Source: Bacillota bacterium (GTDB lineage: Bacteria; Bacillota; Clostridia; Christensenellales; Aristaeellaceae). Taken from it: a stretch of DNA of 26,090 nt. The position numbers and the translations under genes were made by a program. Location: the NCBI GenBank assembly GCA_023459675.1, contig JAEWTC010000051.1, positions 1-26,090 of the forward strand, given 5' to 3'. The number at the start of each line of letters is the position of its first letter. Position 1 is the first letter of the stretch. The notes under the pieces are model-generated. The model had not been told where the DNA came from. It saw only the letters and a list, made by a program, of their open reading frames with translations, and ran no database searches. Shown here piece after piece: positions 7,174-14,646 of this stretch.

Positions 7174-7743
7174 TCAGCCGCGGTTCATGGGATCGTAACC
7201 GCCGGGGTAATGCCGCGGCTGCTCGGGCGGGGTTTCGGGGCTTCCCTGCCCGTCCGCACGGTGCGCCGGGCGCACGTACTGCGGCTGCTGCGCCTGCTGG
7301 GGCTGCGGCTGCACGGCCGAACGGGGCTGGGCGCCGCCGCGCAGAAGGCGGTTGGTTTCCAGAATATTGTCATGGATGGAAAACAGCATCATAATCAGCT
7401 CGTACGCGATGCGCACGCCGATAGGCCCCAGCACGATCATCAGCAAACCGGCCCAGAAGCTGGTTGCAAACAGCGTGACCAGGCCGTTCAGGACCGCGTA
7501 CAGCACGCTGAACACGTACAAGAATTTGAGGATCATCGGGATAATATAGCGGTCGAAATTCACATGCGCGGCAATCCGCTTCATCCACCCGGTATATTGG
7601 CCCCGGTTGGGCTGGCGGAGGAAGAAGTACGCGGCGGCGCAGGCTCCGATCAGCGCGAGAACGCCGGCCACAACGGTCCATGCGCTGAAACCGCCCATCA
7701 GGTACGCGGTATTCAAAGAATACAAATCCTCGAGATTCGGCAT
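7174..7743 (-). CDS. DUF4282-like membrane protein
   Basis: 189 residues, ATG 7743 with AAGGAGGGG upstream. Three hydrophobic stretches are visible: residues ~18-43, ~68-92 and ~93-118. The segment around residues 93-132 (FWAGLLMIVLGPIGVRIAYELIM and following) resembles the DUF4282 domain, a small membrane family without known function. The C-terminal ~50 residues are a Pro/Gln-rich, probably disordered cytoplasmic tail (QPQPQQAQQPQ). It is transcribed alone from a good promoter and converges on corA. No biochemical role can be assigned. Confidence 0.7.
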   Translation of the reverse strand: MPNLEDLYSLNTAYLMGGFSAWTVVAGVLALIGACAAAYFFLRQPNRGQYTGWMKRIAAHVNFDRYIIPMILKFLYVFSVLYAVLNGLVTLFATSFWAGLLMIVLGPIGVRIAYELIMMLFSIHDNILETNRLLRGGAQPRSAVQPQPQQAQQPQYVRPAHRADGQGSPETPPEQPRHYPGGYDPMNRG

Positions 7744-7801
7744 GAATGACCCCTCCTTATATAGTTTGCAGAAGAGTTACGTTTTGCTGTTATCTACCCT
7801 G

Positions 7802-7830
7802 ATTATAGGGTTTTGAAACCGGTGCGTCAA
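7802..7830 (-). promoter_or_regulatory. Promoter of the DUF4282-like gene, with two overlapping dyads
   Basis: On the minus strand TTGACG (7825-7830), 17 bp, TATAAT (7802-7807). A perfect 8-bp inverted repeat (GGTGCGTC 7821-7828, 3-nt loop, complement 7832-7839) covers the -35, and a 5-bp dyad (ACCCT/AGGGT, 7796-7811) covers the -10. The first dyad lies just before the divergent uvrC ribosome site, so a protein bound here could affect both genes. Confidence 0.65.
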
Positions 7831-7861
7831 GGACGCACCAAAGGACGCGAAAGGAATGGAT

Positions 7862-9757
7862 ATGTCCGGCGATCTTGCCTACAAAATTTCCATGCTGCCA
7901 GACAGCCCCGGCTGCTACCTAATGAAGAGCCAGGGGGAGATTTTGTATATCGGCAAAGCGAAAAACCTGAAAAACCGCGTGCGGCAGTATTTTCACGCGC
8001 CCGAGGGCCACACGCCCAAGGTGCGCGCGATGATCGAGCGCGTAGATGATTTCGACATCCTTTTATGCCGCACGAATTTTGAGGCGCTGACGCTGGAAAG
8101 CAATCTGATCAAAAAGCACCGGCCGTTTTATAACATCCTGCTCAAGGACGACAAGCACTACCCCTACCTGTGCTACGATCCGGCGGAACCGTTCCCCCGG
8201 CTGACCATCGCGCGGACGTACAACCCCAAGGACGGCAAAAAGTACTTCGGCCCCTACTTCGGCGCGACCGCCGTACGGCAGACGCTGGACGAGCTGGGCC
8301 GGTATTTTCCGCTGCGCCGCTGCGCGCTCAGGTTCCCGCTGAAAAGCCCGCGCCGCCCCTGCGTGTATTACGATACGGGCCAGTGCCTGGCGCCGTGCGC
8401 GGACTACATTACGCCCGAGGCGTACGGCGAGATCCTGCGCAAGTCCGTGGAGTTTTTAAACGGGGAGATCCGCCCCGTGCTGCAGGAGCTGCGCCAGAAG
8501 ATGGAGGACGCCGCCAAAGCCATGGAGTACGAACAGGCGGCCATATTCCGCGATAAAATAGCGGACGTGCAGGATATTTCCCAGCGGCAGCTGGCCATCC
8601 AGACCCGCTCCGTGGAGCAGGATATTCTGGCCGTGGCCGCCGACGAGCTGGATGCCGTGGTGCACGTGGTGCACGTGCGCCAGGGGCGCATGGAAGACGG
8701 GCAGACGTTTATATTGGAAAACCAGGGCGGCGATACGGCGGCGGAGATCCTTTCCGGCTTCCTGCCGCAGTATTACGGCGAGGATCAGATCATCCCGCGC
8801 GAGGTGCTGACCGAAGCCGAGCCGGAGGACCGCGAGGACCTGGAGCAGCTGCTGCGGCTGCGCCGCGGCGCGGCGGTAACGCTTCTCTCCCCGCAGCGCG
8901 GGGAAAAGCGCACGCTGGTGGAGATTGCCCGCAGGAACGCCGGGGACACGTTGTTAAAGCATCAGCAGAACAAGCAGATCAAGTACCGGCGCACGGCGCT
9001 TGCCATGCAGGAGCTGATGGACGCGCTGCATCTGCCCCGGCTGCCCCGGCGCATCGAGGGCTACGATATTTCCAACACCCAGGGCGTACTCTCCGTCGGC
9101 TCGATGGTCGTATTCGAAATGGGCGTGCCCAACAAGAAGCAGTACCGGCACTTCCGCATCAAAACCGTGGAGGGCGCCAACGACTTCGCCTCCATGGAAG
9201 AGGTGCTGCGGCGGCGTTTTACCCACGGCCTTGCGGAACAGGCGGAGCGCGCGCAGGCGGGCAAACCGGCGGACGAGGGCCGTTTCTCGCGCTTTCCCGA
9301 CCTGATTTTAATCGACGGCGGGCCGCAGCAGCTGCTGTTCGCGCGCCGCGCGATGCTTGACTGCGGCGTGGAGCTGCCGATGTTCGGCCTTGCCAAGCGC
9401 AACGAGGAGTTGTATCTGCCGGACACGGAAACGCCGATCGTGCTGGACAAGCGAAGTAACGCCCTGCACCTGCTGCAGCACGTGCGCGACGAGGCGCACC
9501 GTTTCGGCATCACCCACCACCGCGCGCTGCGCGGCAAGGCGGGCCTGCAAAGCGAGCTTGCGTCGATCCCCGGCATCGGCGAGAAGCGAAAAATCGCGCT
9601 GCTGAAAGCATTTTCCAGCGTGAGCGCGATTTTTGGCGCATCCATGGAGGAGCTTACGGCCGTTGACGGCATCCCGCAGAAAGCCGCGCAGGCCATCCTC
9701 GATTATGCCGCGCAGCGCGGCAAGGAAAGCGGCGTAAAGGAAACCGGAAAGCCCTAA
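7862..9757 (+). CDS. uvrC: Excinuclease ABC subunit C
   Basis: 631 residues from ATG 7862, chosen because AAAGGA lies 6 nt upstream; ATG 7856 sits too close to that site. UvrC makes the two incisions of nucleotide excision repair with UvrA and UvrB. Domains: GIY-YIG nuclease (~10-90; GCYLMKSQGEILYIGKAKN), a cysteine cluster (RRCALRF...RRPCVYYDTGQCLAPC, ~150-185), a UVR helix pair that contacts UvrB (~200-240), the RNase H-like 5' nuclease (GYDISNTQG..., LILIDGGPQQL, HHRALRGK), and C-terminal helix-hairpin-helix DNA-binding motifs (IPGIGEKRKIALLKAF and a second one near the end). All are intact. Apparently monocistronic. Confidence 0.96.
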   Translation: MSGDLAYKISMLPDSPGCYLMKSQGEILYIGKAKNLKNRVRQYFHAPEGHTPKVRAMIERVDDFDILLCRTNFEALTLESNLIKKHRPFYNILLKDDKHYPYLCYDPAEPFPRLTIARTYNPKDGKKYFGPYFGATAVRQTLDELGRYFPLRRCALRFPLKSPRRPCVYYDTGQCLAPCADYITPEAYGEILRKSVEFLNGEIRPVLQELRQKMEDAAKAMEYEQAAIFRDKIADVQDISQRQLAIQTRSVEQDILAVAADELDAVVHVVHVRQGRMEDGQTFILENQGGDTAAEILSGFLPQYYGEDQIIPREVLTEAEPEDREDLEQLLRLRRGAAVTLLSPQRGEKRTLVEIARRNAGDTLLKHQQNKQIKYRRTALAMQELMDALHLPRLPRRIEGYDISNTQGVLSVGSMVVFEMGVPNKKQYRHFRIKTVEGANDFASMEEVLRRRFTHGLAEQAERAQAGKPADEGRFSRFPDLILIDGGPQQLLFARRAMLDCGVELPMFGLAKRNEELYLPDTETPIVLDKRSNALHLLQHVRDEAHRFGITHHRALRGKAGLQSELASIPGIGEKRKIALLKAFSSVSAIFGASMEELTAVDGIPQKAAQAILDYAAQRGKESGVKETGKP

Positions 9758-9766
9758 ACGGCAAGG

Positions 9767-9786
9767 CTGCCGCACGCGGGCGGCAG
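9767..9786. terminator. Small GC-rich hairpin between convergent genes
   Basis: CTGCCGC and its complement GCGGCAG with a 6-nt loop lie in the 33-bp gap between the uvrC stop and the stop of the facing gene. It could slow polymerase from both sides, but neither strand has a T tract. Confidence 0.35.
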
Positions 9787-9790
9787 GCGC

Positions 9791-10612
9791 TTACCCCGCA
9801 AGCCGTTTGCGTTGTTTTTCCTGTTCCGTTTGCATGTATTGGATCATCTTCTGGCGAACCTGCGAGTTCGTGGAATAATACAGCTGCGTTAACGTTTCCG
9901 TCGTTTGCTCGCCAAGCGATTGGTGTTTGCCAAGCCCGGCGAGGTCGGGGCTCGCGGCCTGATCGCCGACCTCCATCAGAAACCGCCGGACCGGCGCATT
10001 TTTTTGGAACAGCGAGGGATTTTCCTTCTCCGCCTTTTCCTTGAGCCGCTCTATGATCGCGTCTCCCGCGAAGGCTTCGTTCAGCTCTTCCGGGGACGTT
10101 TTCCTGAGAACCTTATTCTTCTTCCAGCTCTGGCTCATCCAGGTAATCAGCGCCGTTAACCCCAGCGTCAAACCCCAGAACAATCCCCCCGGCATGTAGG
10201 TCACTCCCACACGGACCTGCATCATCTGCGAGAAGGTGTAAACCAGCAGCACCCCGTATACGGCAAGATAGGCAAAGCAGAAAATATTGCCGCCCACAAA
10301 CGAGCTGCGGTGTTGCTTTTTCTTCATTTCCACATACTCGCCGACCAGGTTTCTGGAGGCGCCGTAGAAGGACAGCTTGCTGGCCCGCGCCTTCATCGCT
10401 TCCTCCGACGTTTCCGCAAGCGCGACGTTTGCGGTTACGTCCAATATCGCGCGCACATAATAGGCCTCACCGCCCAGCATGCGCTCCCCGGCGAGGGGTT
10501 CAAAACAGGAATATGAGGTTTCCGGTTCGGTTCCGTCCTTCTGGGCTTTGATCACGGTATCCACAAACTTGTTTACCGCGTCCTTCTCAAAAACCCAATC
10601 CTTCTTCGTCAT
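9791..10612 (-). CDS. Unrecognised membrane protein with two transmembrane helices
   Basis: 273 residues from ATG 10612. AGAAAGG lies about 11 nt upstream; a GTG at 10624 directly abuts that site and is unlikely. I do not recognise the family. The N-terminal ~105 residues are soluble and Lys/Glu-rich (KKDWVFEKDAVNKFVDTV, EAMKARASKLSFYGASRN). Two hydrophobic helices follow (SFVGGNIFCFAYLAVYGVLL and GGLFWGLTLGLTALITWM). A basic/acidic cytoplasmic region then ends in a Gln/Lys-rich helix (QMIQ-like segment, EQEKQRKR). It has its own near-consensus promoter and no partner gene, so context gives no function. Confidence 0.65.
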   Translation of the reverse strand: MTKKDWVFEKDAVNKFVDTVIKAQKDGTEPETSYSCFEPLAGERMLGGEAYYVRAILDVTANVALAETSEEAMKARASKLSFYGASRNLVGEYVEMKKKQHRSSFVGGNIFCFAYLAVYGVLLVYTFSQMMQVRVGVTYMPGGLFWGLTLGLTALITWMSQSWKKNKVLRKTSPEELNEAFAGDAIIERLKEKAEKENPSLFQKNAPVRRFLMEVGDQAASPDLAGLGKHQSLGEQTTETLTQLYYSTNSQVRQKMIQYMQTEQEKQRKRLAG

Positions 10613-10675
10613 GTTCGGATTCACCTTTCTATTATTGTGTTATCAGCGACGTATGGAAGCCCTCTTATGAGATGA

Positions 10676-10704
10676 AGCATAGCCGCGTTCCCAGTTTTTG
10701 TCAA
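10676..10704 (-). promoter_or_regulatory. Promoter of the two-helix membrane protein gene
   Basis: On the minus strand TTGACA (10699-10704) is followed by a 17-bp spacer and TATGCT (10676-10681), about 60 bp before the start codon. Confidence 0.7.
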
Positions 10705-10802
10705 GTATGGTCCATCGCGCCTACTGACTGGAAGTTCCGCCCGGCGGCGCGATCTGTTACAGTTCAAAAATGCTCAAAACGCTATTCCTCAGTATCAAAT
10801 GA

Positions 10803-10811
10803 TGATATACT
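10803..10811 (+). promoter_or_regulatory. Candidate extended -10 promoter of radA
   Basis: TG-A-TATACT (10803-10811) matches an extended -10 element; no good -35 stands 17 bp upstream. A 6-bp hairpin (GGCGCG, GCTG loop, 10830-10845) lies in the short leader just before the radA ribosome site. Confidence 0.45.
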
Positions 10812-10859
10812 GAACGTGAATCTTTGTTGGGCGCGGCTGCGCGCCGGAAAGGAACGCCC

Positions 10860-12233
10860 TTGCCCAAGGAGAAGAGCATCTACGTATGCGCGGCCTGCGG
10901 GTACCAGGCGCCGCGCTGGCTTGGCAACTGCCCGGACTGCAGCGCGTGGAACACGTTTGAAGAGCAGCTGCCCACGGCCGTACAGACCGTTGGCAAGGCG
11001 GCGGAAAAAGCCGCTCGTTTCCGTATGCCCGCAACCGAGGCCGTGCTTTTGAACGCCGTGGACGACGCGCGGGAAACCCGTATCCCTACCGGCAACGAGG
11101 AGCTGGACCGGGTGCTGGGCGGCGGGCTGGTAGAGGGCAGCGTAACGCTTCTGGGCGGCGATCCGGGCGTGGGCAAATCCACGCTTTTATTACAGGTGGC
11201 CGCGGAGCTGAGTACGACGCGAAACGTGCTTTACGTAAGCGGCGAGGAAAGCGTGCGCCAGATTAAAATGCGGGCGAAGCGGCTGGAGGTCCGGCAGGAT
11301 CGGCTGTACGTGCTGGCGGAAAACGGCGTGGAAAGCATATTGGAAAAATGCGAAACCGCAAACCCGGACGTGCTGGTGATCGATAGCATCCAGACCATGG
11401 TTTCCGCGGAGAGCGCCAGCGCGCCGGGGAGCGTTTCCCAGGTGCGGCAAAGCGCGTCCGCCATCATCCGCCACGCCAAAACCACCGGGCTTTCGGTGTT
11501 CCTGGTGGGGCACGTTACCAAGGACGGCACCCTGGCAGGCCCGCGGGTGCTGGAGCACATGGTGGATACGGTGCTCAGCTTCGAAGGCGACCGGCAGCAC
11601 GAATACCGGCTGCTGCGCGCCACCAAAAACCGCTTCGGCAGCGTGAACGAGCTGGGCGTATTCGAAATGCGGCAGTCGGGCATGTTTCCCGTTCCCAACC
11701 CCAGCGAAACGCTGCTTTCCCAGCGCGCGCGCGGGGCGAGCGGCAGCGTGGTGTTCTGCGCGATGCACGGAAGTCGCCCTATTTTGTGCGATTTGCAGGC
11801 GCTGGCGGCGCACAGCTTTTACAACATGCCCCGCCGCACCGTGGGCGGGCTTGATTCCGGCCGCATTGCGCTGCTGCTGGCCGTAATGGAAAAACGCGCG
11901 GGCAAAAAGCTGTACGACCAGGACGTATACGTGAGCGTTGCGGGCGGCCTGGAGCTGGACGACCCCGCCGCGGACCTTGCGGTGTGTTTGGCGGTCGCCT
12001 CCAGCTTGGAGGGCTTCGCCCTTTCGCAGAAGCTGTGCGTGATGGGCGAAATCGGCCTGTGCGGCGAGGTGCGCCCCATTGCGCACGCGGAACGCCGCGT
12101 GGCGGAATGCATGCGGCTTGGCTTTACGGAAATTATCCTGCCCCGGCAGAACCTCAAAAACCTGCCTCCCGTGAAAAACGCAACCGTCACCGGCGTGGAT
12201 ACGCTGATGCAGGCGCTGGCCGTGGTACATTAA
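10860..12233 (+). CDS. radA: DNA repair protein RadA (Sms), branch-migration ATPase
   Basis: 457 residues from TTG 10860, preceded by AAAGGA at 6-nt spacing. This start gives the usual opening (MPKEKSIYVCAACGYQAPRW); the upstream in-frame start would add 12 unlikely residues. RadA is a RecA-like hexameric helicase that helps process recombination intermediates. Seen: an N-terminal zinc finger (Cys10, Cys13, Cys24, Cys27), Walker A GDPGVGKST (~101-109), Walker B VLVIDS, the RadA-specific KNRFGS motif, and a C-terminal Lon-protease-like domain (VYVSVAGGLELDDPAADLAV) without an evident catalytic serine, as usual. First gene of a run with the PIN/TRAM gene and the aldolase gene. Confidence 0.95.
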   Translation: MPKEKSIYVCAACGYQAPRWLGNCPDCSAWNTFEEQLPTAVQTVGKAAEKAARFRMPATEAVLLNAVDDARETRIPTGNEELDRVLGGGLVEGSVTLLGGDPGVGKSTLLLQVAAELSTTRNVLYVSGEESVRQIKMRAKRLEVRQDRLYVLAENGVESILEKCETANPDVLVIDSIQTMVSAESASAPGSVSQVRQSASAIIRHAKTTGLSVFLVGHVTKDGTLAGPRVLEHMVDTVLSFEGDRQHEYRLLRATKNRFGSVNELGVFEMRQSGMFPVPNPSETLLSQRARGASGSVVFCAMHGSRPILCDLQALAAHSFYNMPRRTVGGLDSGRIALLLAVMEKRAGKKLYDQDVYVSVAGGLELDDPAADLAVCLAVASSLEGFALSQKLCVMGEIGLCGEVRPIAHAERRVAECMRLGFTEIILPRQNLKNLPPVKNATVTGVDTLMQALAVVH

Positions 12234-12258
12234 ACCCAATTTTGGAAGGAACGGCGAC

Positions 12259-13425
12259 ATGAAAAAGATACGATGGATCGGCCAGATGCTGCGGCTCCTC
12301 ATTACGCTGGCGGGCGCGGGCGTCGGCGCGCTGGTTGCCGCTTTGGTGCGGCCTTTTCTGCAAACCCTGTACCCGGAGCTGTTCAACGGGCCGGACAGCC
12401 TATTGATCCTTTATTCTGTATTATGCACGGTCGGCGCGGTGATCCTGTTCGCATTTTCCCAGCCGTTGATGCTCCGCGTGATGCGTTTGAGCGGAAAGAT
12501 TGAGCGCCGGTGGACGAGCATGCCCACGCGGCAGATTTTGCTGTCCTCCGTGGGGCTGATCATCGGGCTGGTGGTTGCGGCGCTGATCCACCTGCTGATC
12601 CTGTCGCTGGGCTCCAGCCTTTTAACCGTGTCCATCAGCGCGATCGTTTACGTGGTGCTGGGGACGATGGGAATGCGCATCGGCTATCAGCGGTATAACG
12701 GGAAAAGCGTTCCGCTGCGCAGCCGCAGGCACCGGGATACGCTGGACATTATTCTGGACGAAGCCGGCGCCGGGGACGACGAACCCGCCGAAGCCGCGCT
12801 TCCCGCCGCCGCCCCCGTCAAAATACTGGATACGTCCGTGCTCATCGACGGCCGGATTTTGGATATCGCGGGCACCGGCTTTCTGGAGGGCAGCCTCGTG
12901 GTATCCGAAATCGTGCTCGACGAGCTGCGCCACATTGCCGACAGCGCCGATACCCTTAAGCGCACGCGCGGCCGCCGCGGGCTGGACATTGTAAAGCAGC
13001 TGCAAACCCAGCTGGAGGACCGCGTGGTGATCCGCCCCCGGGACCCGGACGACGGCGCCGAGGTGGACGTGCAGTTGCTCAAGCTCTGCCGCACCCTGGG
13101 CGGCGTGGTGGTGACCAACGACTATAACTTAAACAAGGTGGCGCGCATCAGCGGCGTGAAAGCCCTGAACATTAACGATCTGGCCAACGCGCTGAAACCG
13201 ATGCTGGCCGCGGGCGAGGAGCTTGCGGTGGACATCGTCCGCGAGGGCAAGGAAAACGGGCAGGGCGTAGCCTATCTGGACGACGGCACGATGATCGTGG
13301 TGGATCACGCGAGGCCGCTGATCGGCAAAAAAGCGTTCATCGTGGTGACGACGGTGCTGCAGACCAGCGCCGGGCGCATGATTTTCGCGTCGCTCAAGGA
13401 AAACGCTTCCGGGAGGGAAAGCTGA
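12259..13425 (+). CDS. YacL-type membrane protein with PIN and TRAM domains
   Basis: 388 residues, ATG 12259 with GGAAGGA upstream. The N-terminal half carries four hydrophobic helices (~12-34, 46-66, 92-116, 119-140). A linker rich in Ala, Asp and Pro (~165-186) leads to a PIN nuclease-like domain. Its acidic residues lie at ILDTSVLIDGR (Asp191), in the DELRHIAD segment and at VVTNDYN (Asp287). A C-terminal TRAM RNA-binding domain (~320-380, GQGVAYLDDGTMIVV) follows. This is the architecture of Bacillus YacL. RNase activity is expected from the fold, but substrates are not established. In Bacilli and many Clostridia the order is radA-disA-yacL; here yacL starts 25 bp after radA with no disA between. 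Confidence 0.88.
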   Translation: MKKIRWIGQMLRLLITLAGAGVGALVAALVRPFLQTLYPELFNGPDSLLILYSVLCTVGAVILFAFSQPLMLRVMRLSGKIERRWTSMPTRQILLSSVGLIIGLVVAALIHLLILSLGSSLLTVSISAIVYVVLGTMGMRIGYQRYNGKSVPLRSRRHRDTLDIILDEAGAGDDEPAEAALPAAAPVKILDTSVLIDGRILDIAGTGFLEGSLVVSEIVLDELRHIADSADTLKRTRGRRGLDIVKQLQTQLEDRVVIRPRDPDDGAEVDVQLLKLCRTLGGVVVTNDYNLNKVARISGVKALNINDLANALKPMLAAGEELAVDIVREGKENGQGVAYLDDGTMIVVDHARPLIGKKAFIVVTTVLQTSAGRMIFASLKENASGRES

Positions 13426-13427
13426 GC

Positions 13428-14459
13428 ATGATTCTGTTTCAAAGCGATTACCAGGAAGGCGCCGTTGCGCCGGTTTTGGACGCGCTGGTAAAAACCAACG
13501 CGGTTGCGTGCCCCGGCTACGGGGAAGACCCCATCACCGCGCAGGCGAAAGCGCTGATCCGCAATCTTTGCGAAGCGCCGGGCGCGGACGTTCATTTTTT
13601 TGTGGGCGGAACCCAGGCAAACCTCACGCTGATCGCCGCCGCGCTGCGGCCGTTTGAGGGCGTGCTGTGCGCCGATCCCGGCCATATCAACACGCACGAG
13701 ACCGGCGCCATCGAGGCGACCGGCCACAAGGTGCTTGCGCTGCCCGCAACCGACGGCAAGATTACCGCGCGCCAGATTTTGGACGCGTACGAGGCGCATG
13801 TGCAGGACGTAACGCACGAGCACATCGTGCGGCCCGCGATGATTTACCTGAGCCATCCCACGGAGCTTGGCACGCTGTATACCTCAAGCGAGCTCGACGC
13901 CATCCACCGGGTGGCGCGGCGCTGCGGGCTGAAACTGATGATCGACGGCGCGCGCCTTGCCTACGGCCTTGCGGCGGACGACAGCGTAAACCTTCCCTAC
14001 CTTGCCGCCATCTGCGACGCGTTTACGATCGGCGGTACGAAATGCGGCGCGTTGTTTGGCGAGGCCGCGGTCTTGAAAAGCGCGGCGGACTGGCCGCATT
14101 TCCGCTACCACATCAAGCAGCGCGGCGCGTTGCTGGCCAAGGGCAGGCTGCTTGCCGTGCAGTTTCAAGCGTTGCTGCAGGACGGCCGTTATGTTGCGCT
14201 TGCGCGGGAAGCCAACGAAATGGCGGGGGAAATCAAGCGGGCGTTCCAGCAAAAGGGCTTTCCCCTGCTGTGCGACACGCGGTGCAACCAGGTTTTCCCC
14301 GTTCTGCCCAACGACGTTTTGGACGCGCTGCAGCAGAATTTTACCTTTGCGTTCTGGGCGGCGACGGACAAGGCGCATTCGGCCGTGCGGATCACCGTGG
14401 GCGTGACCACGCCGCGGGAGAATGTACAGGCCTTGCTGCGGGCTGTGGAAGCCTTATAG
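13428..14459 (+). CDS. Threonine aldolase-family PLP enzyme (beta-eliminating lyase)
   Basis: 343 residues, ATG 13428, 2 bp after the stop of the preceding gene, with GGGAGGGAAAG upstream. Fold-type I PLP enzyme. Residues seen include the phosphate-binding FFVGGTQAN (57-65), the ring-stacking His90 in GHINTHETGA, Asp173 in LMIDGARLAYG (cofactor N1), and the Schiff-base Lys205 in IGGTKCGALFGEA. Low-specificity L-threonine aldolases split L-threonine and L-allo-threonine into glycine and acetaldehyde. The same family includes other beta-eliminating lyases, so substrate is likely but not certain. Tight spacing suggests co-transcription with radA and the PIN/TRAM gene, without an obvious functional link. 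Confidence 0.88.
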   Translation: MILFQSDYQEGAVAPVLDALVKTNAVACPGYGEDPITAQAKALIRNLCEAPGADVHFFVGGTQANLTLIAAALRPFEGVLCADPGHINTHETGAIEATGHKVLALPATDGKITARQILDAYEAHVQDVTHEHIVRPAMIYLSHPTELGTLYTSSELDAIHRVARRCGLKLMIDGARLAYGLAADDSVNLPYLAAICDAFTIGGTKCGALFGEAAVLKSAADWPHFRYHIKQRGALLAKGRLLAVQFQALLQDGRYVALAREANEMAGEIKRAFQQKGFPLLCDTRCNQVFPVLPNDVLDALQQNFTFAFWAATDKAHSAVRITVGVTTPRENVQALLRAVEAL

Positions 14460-14542
14460 GCGCAAGTTTTCCGCTTTTTGCAAAAAAGACGCGTTCATCA
14501 CGAATTTTCGCCAAAATATTGCCAGAAATTTTAAATTTATCC

Positions 14543-14571
14543 TTGACAATGTAATAATTTTGTAATATTAT
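14543..14571 (+). promoter_or_regulatory. Strong promoter of the secreted SH3/peptidoglycan-binding protein
   Basis: TTGACA (14543-14548), 17 bp, TATTAT (14566-14571), preceded by an A/T-rich stretch (14500-14540) that could act as an UP element. A second TATAAT lies at 14598-14603 but lacks a matching -35. The ~75-nt leader ends with GGGGAGAAAG before the ATG at 14647. Confidence 0.8.
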
Positions 14572-14646
14572 CAGGCTGAGTTTTCATCTATACCCAATAT
14601 AATCTTATGAATCACGAAATACATACGGAAACGGGGAGAAAGCAGC

